Shown piece after piece: positions 10,601 to 20,568 of a stretch of DNA of 37,303 bases. The DNA comes from Spirogloea muscicola (taxonomy: Eukaryota > Streptophyta > Zygnematophyceae > Spirogloeales > Spirogloeaceae). Below the pieces are notes generated by a model. That model saw only the letters and a list, made by a program, of their open reading frames with translations, did not search any database and was not told the origin of the DNA. Location of the stretch: positions 1,159,496 through 1,196,798 of the forward strand of contig WELB01000003.1 of assembly GCA_009602725.1 (NCBI GenBank), written 5' to 3'. Each line of letters begins with the position of its first letter. The stretch's first letter is position 1. The translations under genes were made by a program, and so were the position numbers.

Positions 10601-10647
10601 GCCCCATTCTTAAGGATGGCTCCAATACGCCCATGCGAAGACACTGA
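4674..10647 (+). CDS. C2-GRAM-VASt membrane-anchored protein
   Basis: Homologue of the plant C2-GRAM-VASt family (Arabidopsis At3g59660/BAGP1 type), which is linked to membrane lipid binding and cell-death control; this alga's role is inferred. Exons: 4674-5015, 5238-5318, 5533-5578, 5836-5933, 6110-6185, 6328-6456, 6765-6811, 6954-7101, 7226-7372, 7752-7851, 8050-8156, 8333-8366, 8553-8641, 8791-8895, 9066-9113, 9274-9372, 9591-9644, 9824-9887, 10183-10244, 10405-10647 (about 700 residues). A membrane segment ([16 protein letters not shown]) lies near residues 71-93. The C2 domain shows [15 protein letters not shown] and [14 protein letters not shown] shows [20 protein letters not shown] and [15 protein letters not shown]; VASt shows [38 protein letters not shown] and [14 protein letters not shown]. 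All junctions keep phase except 5578/5836, where the frame is open across the interval. The 7372 donor is GC (GAG|GCAAGT). The start is the first of two adjacent ATGs. Confidence 0.88.
7635..7804 (+). repeat. Tandem duplication spanning a GRAM exon start
   Basis: Unit 1 (about 7635-7708) and unit 2 (about 7728-7804) share intron end, CAG acceptor and exon start. Unit 1 would read [16 protein letters not shown] and unit 2 reads [17 protein letters not shown]. Unit 2 has a matching downstream donor at 7851 and is taken as the real exon. Confidence 0.75.
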
Positions 10648-10773
10648 CTATGGCATTAACATGGCCAGCAGAAGTTCTGCTCGCCATGCGTCCTCGCTCC
10701 GCAAATTTGGGCATGTTATGGCTGGGCCGCGGAGCAAGGCAGAGCTTCACCTCGGGCTTGCTTCTAGCCAGGA

Positions 10774-10778
10774 TGTAA
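10774..10778 (+). terminator. TGTAA poly(A) signal candidate for the C2-GRAM gene
   Basis: TGTAA is the usual chlorophyte poly(A) signal. This one is 127 bases after the stop at 10647 and is the first clear one downstream. Confidence 0.5.
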
Positions 10779-10879
10779 AGAATCTGTGTCGCTTTGGCTT
10801 GCATCTGCCTCAGCATCATCATGCAGGTGTGGTTGGTAAGGCAAGCACTAAAGCTCTATGCGCCGCCTGCTGCTCAGCC

Positions 10880-11085
10880 CGACGGGTTTGAGACGGAGTT
10901 GCCTCAAGCTGTGGGTCTAGGGTCTTTATCTGGCGTGGGTTTACTACCTGAGGCAAGGTCCGAGCCGTGCTATCTGTGCAGGCCGCGCCTTAGCTGTTGC
11001 CGCCAGGTTCCGTCAGGGCGACGCCTTTCCGCCCTCTAGTTATTCTGACTTGCAGTTGTTGACTAGAGTTATTGAGAGCCCACTT
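10880..11085 (+). mobile_element. Retroelement-like ORF C-terminal fragment (copy 8)
   Basis: The frame at about 10977-11080 reads AGRALAVAARFRQGDAFPPS, then SYSDLQLLTRVIE, matching the terminal 35 residues of the family. The region upstream to about 10880 has similar composition but no clear frame. The copy lies just downstream of the C2-GRAM 3' UTR. Confidence 0.6.
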
Positions 11086-11089
11086 GCTG

Positions 11090-11430
11090 ACGTCTTGGAG
11101 ACTGGTATCCTGCTTTTCGCGCCATCCGGCCCTTTCAGACCTTGTCCACTCCTTTGGGCTGGCCTCTCACAGCCACTGCTGCCAACTTGAGCAGCTGAGC
11201 AACTGAGAGCTGTTTTCTTCTCTATATCTGGTTCACCTTGGAAGAGAAGGAGTAGCACTCTTGATGGGGGCAAGGGCTGTGAAAGCCAGCCCGAAAAGAG
11301 TTGACAAAGGTTCGAAGGGGCCATAAATGCTTAGCAGCTACGAAGGGGCCTGAAGAAGAGAAAGCGCGGCCAGAATTACTGGTGGCTGGAAAAGTCCAGC
11401 CCAAAGGAATGGACAAGGTCTGAAGGAGCC
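11090..11430. repeat. Opposed tail elements, subtype B
   Basis: In plus orientation GCGCCATCCGGCCCTTTCAG, ACCTTGTCCACTCCTTTGGG and CTGGCCTCTCACAGCC run from about 11121. In minus orientation GGCTGTGAAAGCCAGCCCG (11276) and GGCTGGAAAAGTCCAGCCC (11384) precede AATGGACAAGGTCTGAAGG. This block joins copies 8 and 9 tail to tail. Confidence 0.6.
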
Positions 11431-11439
11431 GGAGGGCGA

Positions 11440-11570
11440 CGGACTAGGACGAAGACATCATCCAGGGGATGCTCAGTAACCTCTAGTCAGGAGATGCAAG
11501 TCTGAGTAGCTAGCCGGCGGAAAGACGTCGCCCTGACGGAAGCCGGAGGAGGCCTGAAGAAGCGGTGTAA
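11440..11570 (-). mobile_element. Retroelement-like ORF C-terminal fragment (copy 9)
   Basis: GATGCTCAGTAACCTCTAGT, CAGGAGATGCAAGTCTGAGT and AAAGACGTCGCCCTGACGGA repeat the 3' end of copy 3 (770-860) almost exactly, in the same minus orientation. Confidence 0.6.
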
Positions 11571-11827
11571 GTATGTATGTTGGAAGAGCTGTTTCCGGTC
11601 GTGGCGCAGGTCGTGCCAGGCCCAAGCTGCAGCTAGCTCGGCTGACGGCGGGCTAGCTGGGACCGAGAGTTCCCGCGCGCTAGCTAACCAGAGAGCCCCC
11701 GCCGTTAACACGGGGGCCCCCCGACATGCGACCCGCGCGAGCGCCCGCCACGTGTAGAGGAGACTGGCGAGCCTGCCACGTGTCAGGCGAGTGGTGGGAA
11801 GCGCCAGTCAGCAAAGCGGCGACGGCC
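11571..11827. other. Interval with no recognised coding sequence
   Basis: It is moderately GC-rich and lies between copy 9 and the small gene. It probably contains that gene's promoter and 5' UTR. Long reverse frames here are GC-driven and show no domain. Confidence 0.35.
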
Positions 11828-11842
11828 ATGGCGGCGCCGCGA

Positions 11843-11879
<37 letters not shown>

Positions 11880-11979
11880 GGCTGNGGCCGAGGGCGAGAA
11901 GCCGGCGCCGAACCCGGAGGCCGACCCGGCGCCCGCGGGGTTCGACCCGGTGAGCAGCTGCTCCCGGCGCAGGTCCCAG

Positions 11980-12010
<31 letters not shown>

Positions 12011-12226
12011 TGCGGCGTGACTTGCGGAGCGGCCTGCCGACCTCGTGCCCTTGGCTGTGCGCAGGCGGCGGCGGAGGGAAAGACGTACGGCGGCGCCGCG
12101 GAGAAGCCGGGGCAGGCGGCAGAGCGCGCCGCGGACGCGCCGCAGGGGCACGAGGCGGACGGCGAGACGCTCGAGTCCACGGGCTTCGACATGTCCAAGA
12201 TGAGCCGCCCCGCCGGCGACGAGTAG
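11828..12226 (+). CDS. Small two-exon protein of unknown function
   Basis: Not recognised. ATG in a favourable GGCCATGGCGG context at 11828 starts MAAPR followed by poly-Ala. Exon 1 continues after an ambiguous base at 11885 as AEGEKPAPNPEADPAPAGFD and ends at 11949 (CCG|GTGAGC). Exon 2 (12065-12226) is AAAEGKTYGGAAEKPGQAAE onward and ends TGFDMSKMSRPAGDE-stop. The splice keeps phase, but the ATG frame and the downstream frame differ by one base, with the N exactly between them. One extra base there would join them. The product would be about 95 residues, hydrophilic, acidic and Ala/Pro/Glu-rich, probably disordered, with no membrane segment. Confidence 0.55.
11847..11885. repeat. (GCG)n microsatellite ending in an ambiguous base
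   Basis: About eleven GCG units encode poly-Ala in the small gene. The adjacent N at 11885 marks the place where the reading frame breaks. A second CCG/GCC run in the intron (about 11982-12008) is similar. Confidence 0.85.
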
Positions 12227-12309
12227 ACCGGGCGCCGCTGCAAGCCGTAGCTTGTGCATAACTTGCGCGTAACTTCTCGACACGACAACCGAGCATCTGC
12301 ATCTGGGTG

Positions 12310-12314
12310 TGTAA
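12310..12314 (+). terminator. TGTAA poly(A) signal candidate for the small gene
   Basis: TGTAA lies 84 bases after the stop at 12226, which supports the 11828-12226 call as a real transcription unit. Confidence 0.5.
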
Positions 12315-13133
12315 ATGTGGGCGATCCGAGCTCCGATCGAGTCTTAAAGATTGTGAATTTTTACATCAGTGGCTCAATTCCACTTATAGACACGCAAGAA
12401 CTAGGCCAAGGACGGAGTCGAACCATCATCTGGCCCCCTTGGCGAGCGGCAATGCCGGCAGCCCAGCTGAGGCGCCTGCACAAAGTCCTCGTGGTGAGGG
12501 CCTCGCTGATGGTGGGGAGAACCGCAGAATGTGGACACCTAGCACAAGGAACGGAGCTGAAGTTATAGGGAGTAGCTGCTGGTGCTTGTTTCTCGGCACG
12601 AGAGTGGCAGATTCTCTCACTTAGAGCTGAAAGACCTGCAATTGAGGCTTGTGCAGTGTATGTTTGCAAGGACAGTTGCCTGAGCAACCCAGTTGTGTAT
12701 CAAGTTACCACTTGCTCTTTTTGGTCATCACTGCTGATGCAGGCAATGGTGCAATAATTAAAATTCTGTTCTCAGGGCTAGAGCTCCCCGTCTTTCATCA
12801 AATGAACATTACATGTTGGCCTCGGTTTTATACCATGCAGGCAGATGATCCAGAATGCTTGGTACTGGCATTTATATGCTATTTACCAAGCTATGCTACA
12901 CACTGCATGTTCCTACTTGGCTGAAGAGCAGATCCTTGTCAAAGATTGCAAATGCATTGCAGCCTAGGTGTCACGAATGCTTGAGCAAGTGTCACCTCTA
13001 TATTTGTACACGTATTTCAGCTGCATAAATAAAAGAATGACATCAGAGACAAGAGGGCCTAGCTTGACAGAGACAAGAGGGCCTAGCTTGAAAGGGCCTA
13101 ACTTTGACATAGCTGCTATTAGTGTACAAAAGG
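12315..13133. other. Convergent intergenic region
   Basis: No gene is recognised between the small gene (+) and the MFS gene (-). It contains a Pol III box-B-like match on the minus strand (12414-12424), a weak minus-strand TGTAA (12809-12813) that could serve the MFS gene, and a 24-bp tandem repeat. Confidence 0.5.
13044..13091. repeat. 24-bp tandem duplication
   Basis: The unit begins CAGAGACAAGAGGGCCTAGC and ends TTGA. It occurs twice in direct succession, and a third partial GGGCCTAAC copy follows. Confidence 0.85.
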
Positions 13134-16100
13134 CTAATGCTTTCCTTGTTGGGAACTGTCAGTCACAGCTGTCACAGGCTTGCTCAAGCCCTCGACTGAG
13201 ATCCTCTTTCCTTCCTGCAGCTTACCGTAGAGCATTTTGTACACTGGTCTCGTCCTGACTATCAAAATGACGTTCAGGATCACTCCAACAAAGCAGACGC
13301 CCATCATGACAAAGAAGGTGAGACGGAAACAGTGAGCCCCAGTGCACTGCTGAGGAGCTGGCTCCGCGCTGTTGTGTGGTTCAAAGCTGCTGTACTGCTC
13401 ACGGTGGCCCTTAGCAGCCTCCCTGTCGTAGATGTAACCGGCAAGCAGGCCTGAGAATAGATACGAGCCTGCAGAACCCATTCTTGGGCCTCGTTAGCCT
13501 CACATTAATCAGTACATTTGGCATATTGCAATCTTACCTGGACAATTAAACAGAGATCCCAGAGAGGTCAACAAATTGCTTTGCAAGAGTGGCTGTACTC
13601 TAACCTGCTGGATTGGAAATCGTGAGAGTATTGTACAATATTCCAAAGTTCTTCAAGCCAAAGAGCTCAGATGCTGTTGCGGGCATAATTGCCCAGTGCG
13701 CACCATACCCTAGGCCTGCAAAAGAGATGCATGCTCAGGACAAGACCAATGACCTCCACACAAGCTCTCAATACCTGCATCCTCTCCAGGATGACCAGAA
13801 CCTTCAGAACAATCATGGATCACAAAATGATGCCCATCATGGTAAGTAGGACACTGGGCGCTTACCAATAAGCAATGAACCAATGTACAAGGAGCTGGGA
13901 ACAGCTAGAGCAAAGAGGAGGTGGCCAATCGACATGAGCAGTTGCATCATGGCAAGAATGATGGGTCGAGGCAATGCATGCTCCCTGCAACCAAGTACTC
14001 TGATATCTTAGCTCTTAAATGCTGGCGTGCCTTGACAGACATCTGTTAATCATGAAAGAGCAAAGAGCATCTTCACCTCTGATTACTTCCAGGTGTTTGA
14101 GGTAGTGCATGAGAGGTAGTGCATGAGATCACAAAGCCTACCTTACAACCTTCTCGGACAAGTAACCAGCACCAAGTCTCCCCAGAAAATTCCAGATGCT
14201 GACCATTGAGACAAATATGTTGACCGTGGTGTAGCCCTGGGCTTGCCCAATTTGGGCGAGGTTATTTATGGCCGTCATGCCAGAGCCGCAGCCGCAAACA
14301 CAGCCAAAAAACAAAAGCCAAAAGTCGGCCTTCACAACGGCCTGCAAAACAGACATGAGAAAGTACTCAATCTACAGACTCACTAAGAGCTTGCCATGGC
14401 TTGAACAGTGTCAAAATCACTAGACCAGAACCGTTCAACATGCTTGAAGTGTTCTGCGAGAAAGACATCGACTTGCCCAGCACTCTCTACATTCATTATT
14501 CCTTAGCAACCTCAAGCAGGCACTTGATGAAGCAGACCTGACTCAGGGTGAAGTCTTCGCCTCTGCGGGGCCCCTTCCTGCGCTTGACTGCACCTTCTCC
14601 CACAGCTAGCAGCAGCTGCGAAGTGATGCGCCTGACTGCAGGCACGAACATACAACAACGTAGTCATAACCACAATTTGGGGTGCAAAAAGGGAGCTCGT
14701 ACAAGGCTATGCTTGAGCCTTCAGTGAGACGACCATCATCTACATCATGCAACTGATGGAGCTGAGTATGTTGTCGGGCAGTAAAACTTTGTTGCAAACA
14801 AAGTAGAGCCGACTCAACCTGGAGCATGCCTAACGAAGGGCTCCACTGTCCTCTCCTCGTCCTCGTCAGTCTCAAGGACCTCCTCATCAGCATGTGAGAT
14901 GATTGGCCGTGGGCTGGCGCTGGTTCCTGAGTTCCTGACATCTGCTGCCTGTGATGGGTACTGCTCTTCGTTCTCTTCCTGTATGCTTTCGGAAGCAAGT
15001 GTGTCCTTCTCAGGAAGGAGATGCTCGTGCACTGCAGCCACATGTTGTTCCTGTTGACAATCACGACAACCTTTTCCATGTCAATGAGACAATGACAGAT
15101 GTCGGACATCTCCAGCTTATGTATTCATTGACCGACTACCTGAAGAGCAAGGCAAGTACTACAATTAGTGGAGTCACAGGAGGCCACTCCTATAAATCAG
15201 ACATAAGCACATTCTGCACTCACATTCTGAAGTGCTTCAAAGGCACCGCGGGCTCCCTTGAGGGACTTGTCAATGTATTTCATCAATGTGGACCTCACAG
15301 GTGTCACCAACGGCATAAACAGAATGGCAAGCATGACACCTGCAATTGCAGCATCGGCCTGTGCAGGCGATACAAAGGGAAGACAAGTGCTTGACTGCTT
15401 ATGATGGGTAGGGTTAAAAAAGGCGATTGCCACATCACAGAGAAAATGCAGGGGTCAACTTGTACTGCTTCGAAAACTTGGGTTGCATGTAAGCTTGAGT
15501 CCAAAATGCAGGACGTAGTCAAGCCACAAGTGCATTGCACTTGCTACAAAGACAACCGTCGATAAGGGACAGCTACAGCACCTCACGGCTGATGTATGTG
15601 AATTCCTGGACAAGCACAGCAACGGAGAGGTAGAAGGCAAGGAAGAGGCAGATGAAGTAGATGAAAGAGAAGTTGCTGTGTTCCTCTTCCTCACTCTCCT
15701 CCTGAACTTGATGTAGGGGTCGGAGGAAGAAGCAGACAGCAATGTTGACACTAAGTGGTAGCACAGAGATCAGGAGGAGAAATGAAACCTGCACAGGAAC
15801 ACCTGGTCAGTGCACTTGACCAGGTACTGCGCAAAACAGTGTCTGCAACATCATGGACCCTTTGAGAAGTCCACTGAAGCTATTGGCTATGCAGCACAAT
15901 TGCAATTAGTCCAGCAAACATGACCGAAGCTATGTCACTATATGACCAGGTCAACTTCTCCACCCGAATTCTGAACCCTTGTCTGCCAGCGGCTGCTCCC
16001 ATCTTGTGATCCGGTTTGCTGAGGATGCATCACCTGGTCAGGGCTGTAGATTGCCGTGTATAGCTGTGCAAAAACGGCTGCCCCGAGTCCCAGAAATCCT

Positions 16101-17063
16101 TTCAGAATCCCCACAACTTGGCCTCTGCTCTTAGGAAAATTGCGCACCACTGTGACGAGCACGGCTGTGTTGAACCATGTTGTCCCGTTTGTGCCAAGGC
16201 CAATAAGTGTGCACATCTATACCACCAGTCGGAGTAAAATGCTCAAAATCAGTGTCATAGCAGACGAGTATTCAAAGCAGAGTTCAGGCACTCAGATGAT
16301 GAGCCCACTCTCCCTTCACAGGACTTTGATAATCTGGAGCTGAGCAAATGAAGTGAAGTGCCAACCTGCCAGAACGGGAGCTGTGGGACTCTTCCGCTGG
16401 CAACCATCCACAAGCCCCCAAATCCCAGCAGATTCTACATTTGTGAAAGCGTGGAAGGTTGAGTTGTGTGGACGAAGTATGTAGACATAACACCTTCACT
16501 CATTTGCCAGTGGAGCAAGATCCGTACAATGCCTGTGATCTGGTAGCCCAGGCTATGCCTTTTGAGCTAACAGGAAACTGACACTGAGCCTGCTGGGTAC
16601 TAAGGCTTTCTACTATGGAGTGTGAGAAGCAACATAGAAAGGGCTCAATGTCTGCACGTGCTTATCGCATTTGTTATCTATGTCCCACCAAAGGTACTAC
16701 CCAGGTCAGCAGAAGCTTAAGCTTCCCAGTGCGAAGGCCTCGTTTTTTGAGCAATCATTTATAGACTAACTCTCAGTAACAGATCAAACTGCTCACCAGC
16801 GAGCCGCCCAGAAGCAGCATCCCAGCGGGCGGGAGGACATCACACAGCATCCCGGCGAGGATGCCCACGCTGTCGCCGACGTCCTTGGCGACGGCGAGGC
16901 TGGCGATCTGCTGCTGGCTGTACCGCAGGCGGCTCTTGAGCGCGGGCGAGTAGATGGCGAAGGTGTAGCTGCTGCCGGCGCAGGCGAGGATCCACATGCC
17001 GGCGACGAGGCCGAGCCAGCGGTTCTGGAGCAGCAGGCCCAGCGCTCGCCGCCAGCTGTCCAT
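13134..17063 (-). CDS. Nodulin-like MFS transporter
   Basis: Major facilitator of the plant nodulin-like/NFD4 family; substrate not predictable from sequence. Exons, high to low: 17063-16797, 16434-16366, 16216-16034, 15788-15582, 15358-15224, 15050-14819, 14635-14538, 14341-14142, 13984-13866, 13715-13605, 13468-13134. All ten junctions keep phase, giving 651 residues, typical for the family. It starts MDSWRRALGLLLQNRWLGLV. Family landmarks in order: WILACAGSSYTFAIYSPALK, GTNGTTWFNTAVLVTVVRNF with PKSRGQVVGILKGFLGLGAA, an acidic cytosolic loop (EENEEQYPSQ, ETDEDEERT), KGPRRGEDFTLSQ, VKADFWLLFFGCVCGCGSGM, LGRLGAGYLSEKVVREHALP and YGAHWAIMPATASELFGLKN. The C-terminus is hydrophilic. The CpG-rich 5' end is next to the repeat cluster at 17240. 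A longer non-family N-terminus from 17222 is possible but less likely. Confidence 0.9.
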
Positions 17064-17137
17064 GGCGGCGCCGCCGCAGGGGCCTCCTGCTCGGCCGCGC
17101 TCGCATTGCCGCCGTCGCCGACACTGTGAGACCGCAC

Positions 17138-17154
17138 GGCGGCGGCGGCGGCGG
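17138..17154. repeat. (GGC)n tract
   Basis: A short GGC run lies in the 5' region of the MFS gene, similar to those upstream of the other genes here. Confidence 0.8.
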
Positions 17155-17279
17155 TGCAGGCGCCGCGGGAAGTGAAGATAGATTTCACTTAGTGCCGGAA
17201 CCACTGCCGGAGCGGGAGACATAACGTCTTTTTTTCGCAGCTTCTTTGGGGGGTACTAATTAGAGCTGTCTCGGGGTGC

Positions 17280-17470
17280 CTCTTTTAGCGACCAATTTGT
17301 GCTGACTCGTGGTTACTGAGCGGGTCAGCTTAGCAGCAGGTGACGTATATTGGTCAATGTGCTTGCCTTTGTACTTGGCCACACATGGCCTCCCCATCTC
17401 TTAATACACACCCTTTCCTTTTCCAGCTGCAAGTTACTCCGACTTGCTGCTGCTAACCCGGGGTTACTAA
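17280..17470 (+). mobile_element. Retroelement-like terminal fragment, paired with 24805-24965
   Basis: CTGACTCGTGGTTACTGAGC (stop context), GGGTCAGCTTAGCAGCAGGT and GTGCTTGCCTTTGTACTTGG are repeated near 24805-24965. They are followed by a SYSDLLLLTRGY-stop end (17424-17468). No upstream coding sequence is left. Confidence 0.6.
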
Positions 17471-17489
17471 GCTTCCTTCCGCTGCTGTA

Positions 17490-17640
17490 GCTTTGTGCAT
17501 TTCTTTTTGGGCTGGCTTTTCGCAGCCCTTGCCCCCATTGGGATTCGCAGCCCTTGCCCCATTGGGAGTGCCACTTCTTCTTTTCACAGCCTGCAGCCTC
17601 TGGCTTTCGTCAGGGGGATTGCTGTAGCTGCTTTGTTTTT
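17490..17640 (+). repeat. Tail element with internal duplication
   Basis: GGGCTGGCTTTTCGCAGCCC is followed by two copies of TTCGCAGCCCTTGCCCC-ATTGGG, then CCTGCAGCCTCTGGCTTTCG, which is a scrap of the ORF (AASGF). The order resembles 1626-1800. Confidence 0.55.
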
Positions 17641-17728
17641 TCTTGTGTGCTTGTCATTTCTGCTGCTTCGCCTTAGGGCTTCGCCTGGCTTCCCCCCCAC
17701 TCTTCTTGTACTCTGTTCATTCTTTTTT

Positions 17729-17747
17729 GGGCTGGCTGTTCCAGCCC
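17729..17747 (+). repeat. Tail hairpin, 7-bp stem with CTGTT loop
   Basis: GGGCTGG CTGTT CCAGCCC, preceded by GTTCATTCTTTTTT and followed by CTCAATGGGCGAGCCC. Confidence 0.8.
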
Positions 17748-17942
17748 ATATTCTCAATGGGCGAGCCCTTCTTCTTTTTCCAATTCGGACGCGCTGCTCT
17801 TTTCCGGCTGCTTGTCTTTCCTGATTTACGGCTTCCACATTAGAGTTTACTAAGCGATTATCCTGCTGGGAAAGTAGGCTCTTCCACGAGGAGAGCCACT
17901 TCCCCCCATTGGGGAACTGGGGACTTTGTTCATTTCTTTGTT

Positions 17943-17961
17943 GGGCTGGCTTGTCCAGCCC
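17943..17961 (+). repeat. Tail hairpin, 7-bp stem with CTTGT loop
   Basis: GGGCTGG CTTGT CCAGCCC, preceded by TTTGTTCATTTCTTTG and followed by CTCCTCATTGGGAGTGAC, a diverged form of the ATGGGCGAGC box. Confidence 0.8.
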
Positions 17962-18009
17962 CTCTCCTCATTGGGAGTGACACTTCGTTTATGATGGGGA
18001 GTGGACAAT

Positions 18010-18560
18010 AGACCTCGTGGAAGAGAAGAAGAACGCTTACGATCGCCCTCGGCCCCAACTGTGGCAAAAAGTCGGAACGTCAAAAGACCTTCTCGCCCCC
18101 CCGGGGCGCTGTGGCAAGCATACATTGGCCACTGTCTGACCGCAGGACACGTGTCCTAGGGCACCTGCTTGTGCCACGTGGCAGCTTCCTTGGGTCCCGC
18201 CGACATCGCCTGGGGGTTGACGGCCGTCCGGCTCCCCCTCCCGGCCGCGGGGTGCCGACTCCGTGCTCCTCGCCCCAAGCCCTGAACCCCAACTCCTGGT
18301 CGTTCTTTCTGGGCTAACATTTCACAGTCCTCGCCCCCTCTTACTTCGGCACTTCCGGCCATCCTTCCCCACCCCCCCATCCCTCCTGCTATGGATGCTG
18401 CCTCACTCCTCCTCTTGCAGCTCCAGCAGGACAGGATGTCAAGGCCCCAATCGTGGCACTTCCAGCCCTCTTCCCACCCCCACCCCTCCATTCCTCCTGG
18501 CACTGCTGCTGCCTCACTCCACTAGCAGCTCCAGTAGCTGCTAGATGCTAGTTGCTACGT
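18010..18560. other. Repeat-flanked interval with no recognised gene
   Basis: CpG-rich then C/T-rich DNA. An internal near-duplicate (CTTCCGGCCATCCTTCCCCA and CTTCCAGCCCTCTTCCCACC, each followed by a CTGC...CTCACTCC run) covers about 18348-18535. A diverged tail (GGGCTAACATTTCACAG) is at 18310. I see no conserved coding frame. Confidence 0.4.
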
Positions 18561-18564
18561 CATA

Positions 18565-19115
18565 AGATGTGCTTACCTTTGTACTTGGCCATACTGGCCT
18601 TCGATTGTTTCAAATACACGAAATTCACCCTCTTACTGCTGTGAAGAAGAAAGAGGGCGATGGCTGTGTTTGGCTAGCCCAGAAAAGACTGAAGAAAGTT
18701 GTAAGAAAAAGCGCGCCCAGATTGACTGGTGGCTGTGAGAGGCCAGCCCAAAAAGGAATGGACAAGGTTTGGAGGAGCCGGATGGTGCAGAAAGCAAGGT
18801 ACTAGGAGTTGTAAGGGGCCAGGAACGCTCTAATGCGCCATCCGGCTCCTCCAGACCTTGTCCACTCCTTCAGAAGAGAGAGAAGGCGCGCGGGGCGCAT
18901 GAAGAAGTGGTACTCCCAATGGGGGCAAGGGCTGCCAAAAGCCAGCCAGCCAGCCAGCCAGCCTCCTTCAGAACGCAAGCGCGGCCAGATTGACTGGTGG
19001 CTGGGAGAGGCCAGCCCAAAGGAATGGTCTGAAGAAGCCGGAGTGCTAAGGACTAAGACATCAGCAACGAGACTGGGCTGGCCTCTTACAGCCACCAGTC
19101 AATCTGGACGCGCTG
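18565..19115. repeat. Cluster of subtype B tail elements in both orientations
   Basis: Minus-strand tails lie near 18658-18690, 18732-18775 and 18990-19035 (GGCTG...GGCCAGCCC then AATGGACAAGG or GGTCTGAAG). Plus-strand tails lie near 18838-18870 and 19074-19100. AGCCAGCC is expanded into a short tetranucleotide run at about 18940-18962. Confidence 0.6.
18757..18864. repeat. Fold-back pair with about 26-bp arms
   Basis: The left arm starts GGACAAGGTTTGGAGGAGCC and ends GGATGG. The right arm (18838-18864) starts CCATCCGGCTCCTCCAGACC and ends TTGTCC. They are complementary apart from one G/T position. The spacer is about 55 bases. Confidence 0.8.
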
Positions 19116-19700
19116 TTGTCTAATGCAACTGCGACTCAAGTGGCCACTGGTGCTCAATATCCCTTGTTGACCAGCCGCAGGCCCAGAGAAATCAGTCTCC
19201 AGGTAGCGGGTCCCCTGTATATAGACAGAAGTGGCACTCCAAATGGAGTATAGTAAGAGATGAAGAGGTGGGCTGGCGGTGGGCTGGCCTCTCTTGCAGG
19301 TGCATCGTTTGCTCTTCTCGGTTCCCTACATGTGCTCACTCGTGGGTACCAGAGCCCCCCCTGCAGATTGCTTTTTCCACTTTGCTACCTTTGCCCCTCA
19401 TAGCTTTTCCCATGTACTTCGATTACAAACACTGCACCACTAGCTTGCTTCTACCTCCCTTACATGCCGCGCGAACCGCGCGCCTTTCTCTCGTTCATCT
19501 TGCAGCGGTTGGCACGCGCCTTGCATACTTCGAGCTGATCATGCGCAAGCTGCAGCCTCTGGCTATTGCCAAGGGGACTGCTTGTCGGCTGCTAGTCTCT
19601 CTGACATGCGGCTGGCTTACTAAGAATTACTGAGTGACCAATCCTTTGTAGCACTTGTATAACTGTGTGTAGAACGCTTTCCGGCCCCTTCGGACCTCGG
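19116..19700 (+). mobile_element. Degenerate terminal fragments
   Basis: GTGGCCACTGGTGCTCAATA near 19139 recurs near 25070. A CTCACTCGTGGGTAC stop context lies near 19335. About 19552-19632 translates as an AASGYCQGDCLSAASLSDMR end followed by a stop. The remainder shows no gene. Confidence 0.45.
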
Positions 19701-20225
19701 TCATTCTTTTCGGCCTGGCCTCTCACAGCGAGGCCTCTCACAGCCCTCTCCCACTGTAATAGTGCTCATTCTCACAGACCTCGCTCCGTTTGGAAGAGCT
19801 TGCTTCTTCTCGCAGCCAACCCCGTACTTTGGAAGAGCTGGTTTGGTTGGGCCTATTTCTCCTGTATGCATCTGGCTGGCATGTCACAGCCGATTCCTAA
19901 TATCAGCAGCCGCATTGATAGGAGAAGTCCTAAAAAAGTGGCTTCATAAGTTTGGCGCCTTCCGGCTCTTTCGAACCTTCGGGCTGCCCTCTCTCGAACC
20001 TTCGGGCTGCCCTCTCAGACACCTTGCCTTACATTGAAAGAGCTGTTCGATTAGCCCCCCTTGGCGTAGGGCTTTGCTTATGTAACCCCTGTTCATTGCT
20101 CTAGCCTTTGCTTGAGCAGTATTGTGGCCATGGCCTCCCTTTCCTTTCATGCGCACAACACGCCTCTCCCGTCCTGGGGGCTGGGCATTCAAAGCCCTCG
20201 CCCCTTCAGAAGAGCTGCTTTTCCA
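19680..20225 (+). repeat. Subtype B tail repeats with tandem duplication
   Basis: TTCCGGCCCCTTCGGACCTC then GGCCTGGCCTCTCACAGC (19679-19733) is a subtype B tail with its hairpin arm duplicated (GAGGCCTCTCACAGCC). TCGAACCTTCGGGCTGCCCT is tandemly repeated at about 19968-20015. No coding frame is recognised. Confidence 0.5.
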
Positions 20226-20568
20226 AGGGTCTCCCCACCCCATTTCCTCACATGCACTTTTTCACATTTTCTCACAAGCACGCAAACCCACACACCCCCG
20301 TATGACCTGCACATTAAGACTCTGAACTGGGCGAGTGATGCAGTTCCGCATGCCAGGTTGCACCTAGAGTCAGCAATGTGCTGGTGGCCTTCAAATTATT
20401 CGCCGCGATCCTTTGTCGATGAGTCCGGAGTGTAGCCTTAAGCGAGTACAACGAGGCGCAGCTACACTGCAAGGTGCTCATGACCAAGTGCTCAATTTCT
20501 GAAGGGCAAATGCGTGGCTGGAACAGGTGCACAAGCTTTTCTCTGCTGACCTATTTCAGTATTAGGAT
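20226..20568. other. 3' flank of the glutamine synthetase gene
   Basis: No gene is seen. This is the downstream side of the minus-strand glutamine synthetase gene. I find no close TGTAA on the minus strand; the nearest candidate is at about 20029. Confidence 0.35.

Noticed and set aside
11680-12302. Three long reverse-strand frames opposite the small gene
   Set aside because: Antisense shadows of a GC-rich region with GCG/CCG repeats; they cross the N and show no recognisable motif.
12390-12510. Possible tRNA gene on the minus strand (good T-arm)
   Set aside because: The acceptor 3' strand (CTTGGCC) has no partner at the right distance, and no anticodon stem could be built. Kept only as a box-B finding.
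17063-17222. Extended N-terminus of the MFS transporter from the ATG at 17222
   Set aside because: The extra 53 residues are Arg-rich CpG-derived sequence without family similarity, and MDSWRR at 17063 matches the family start.
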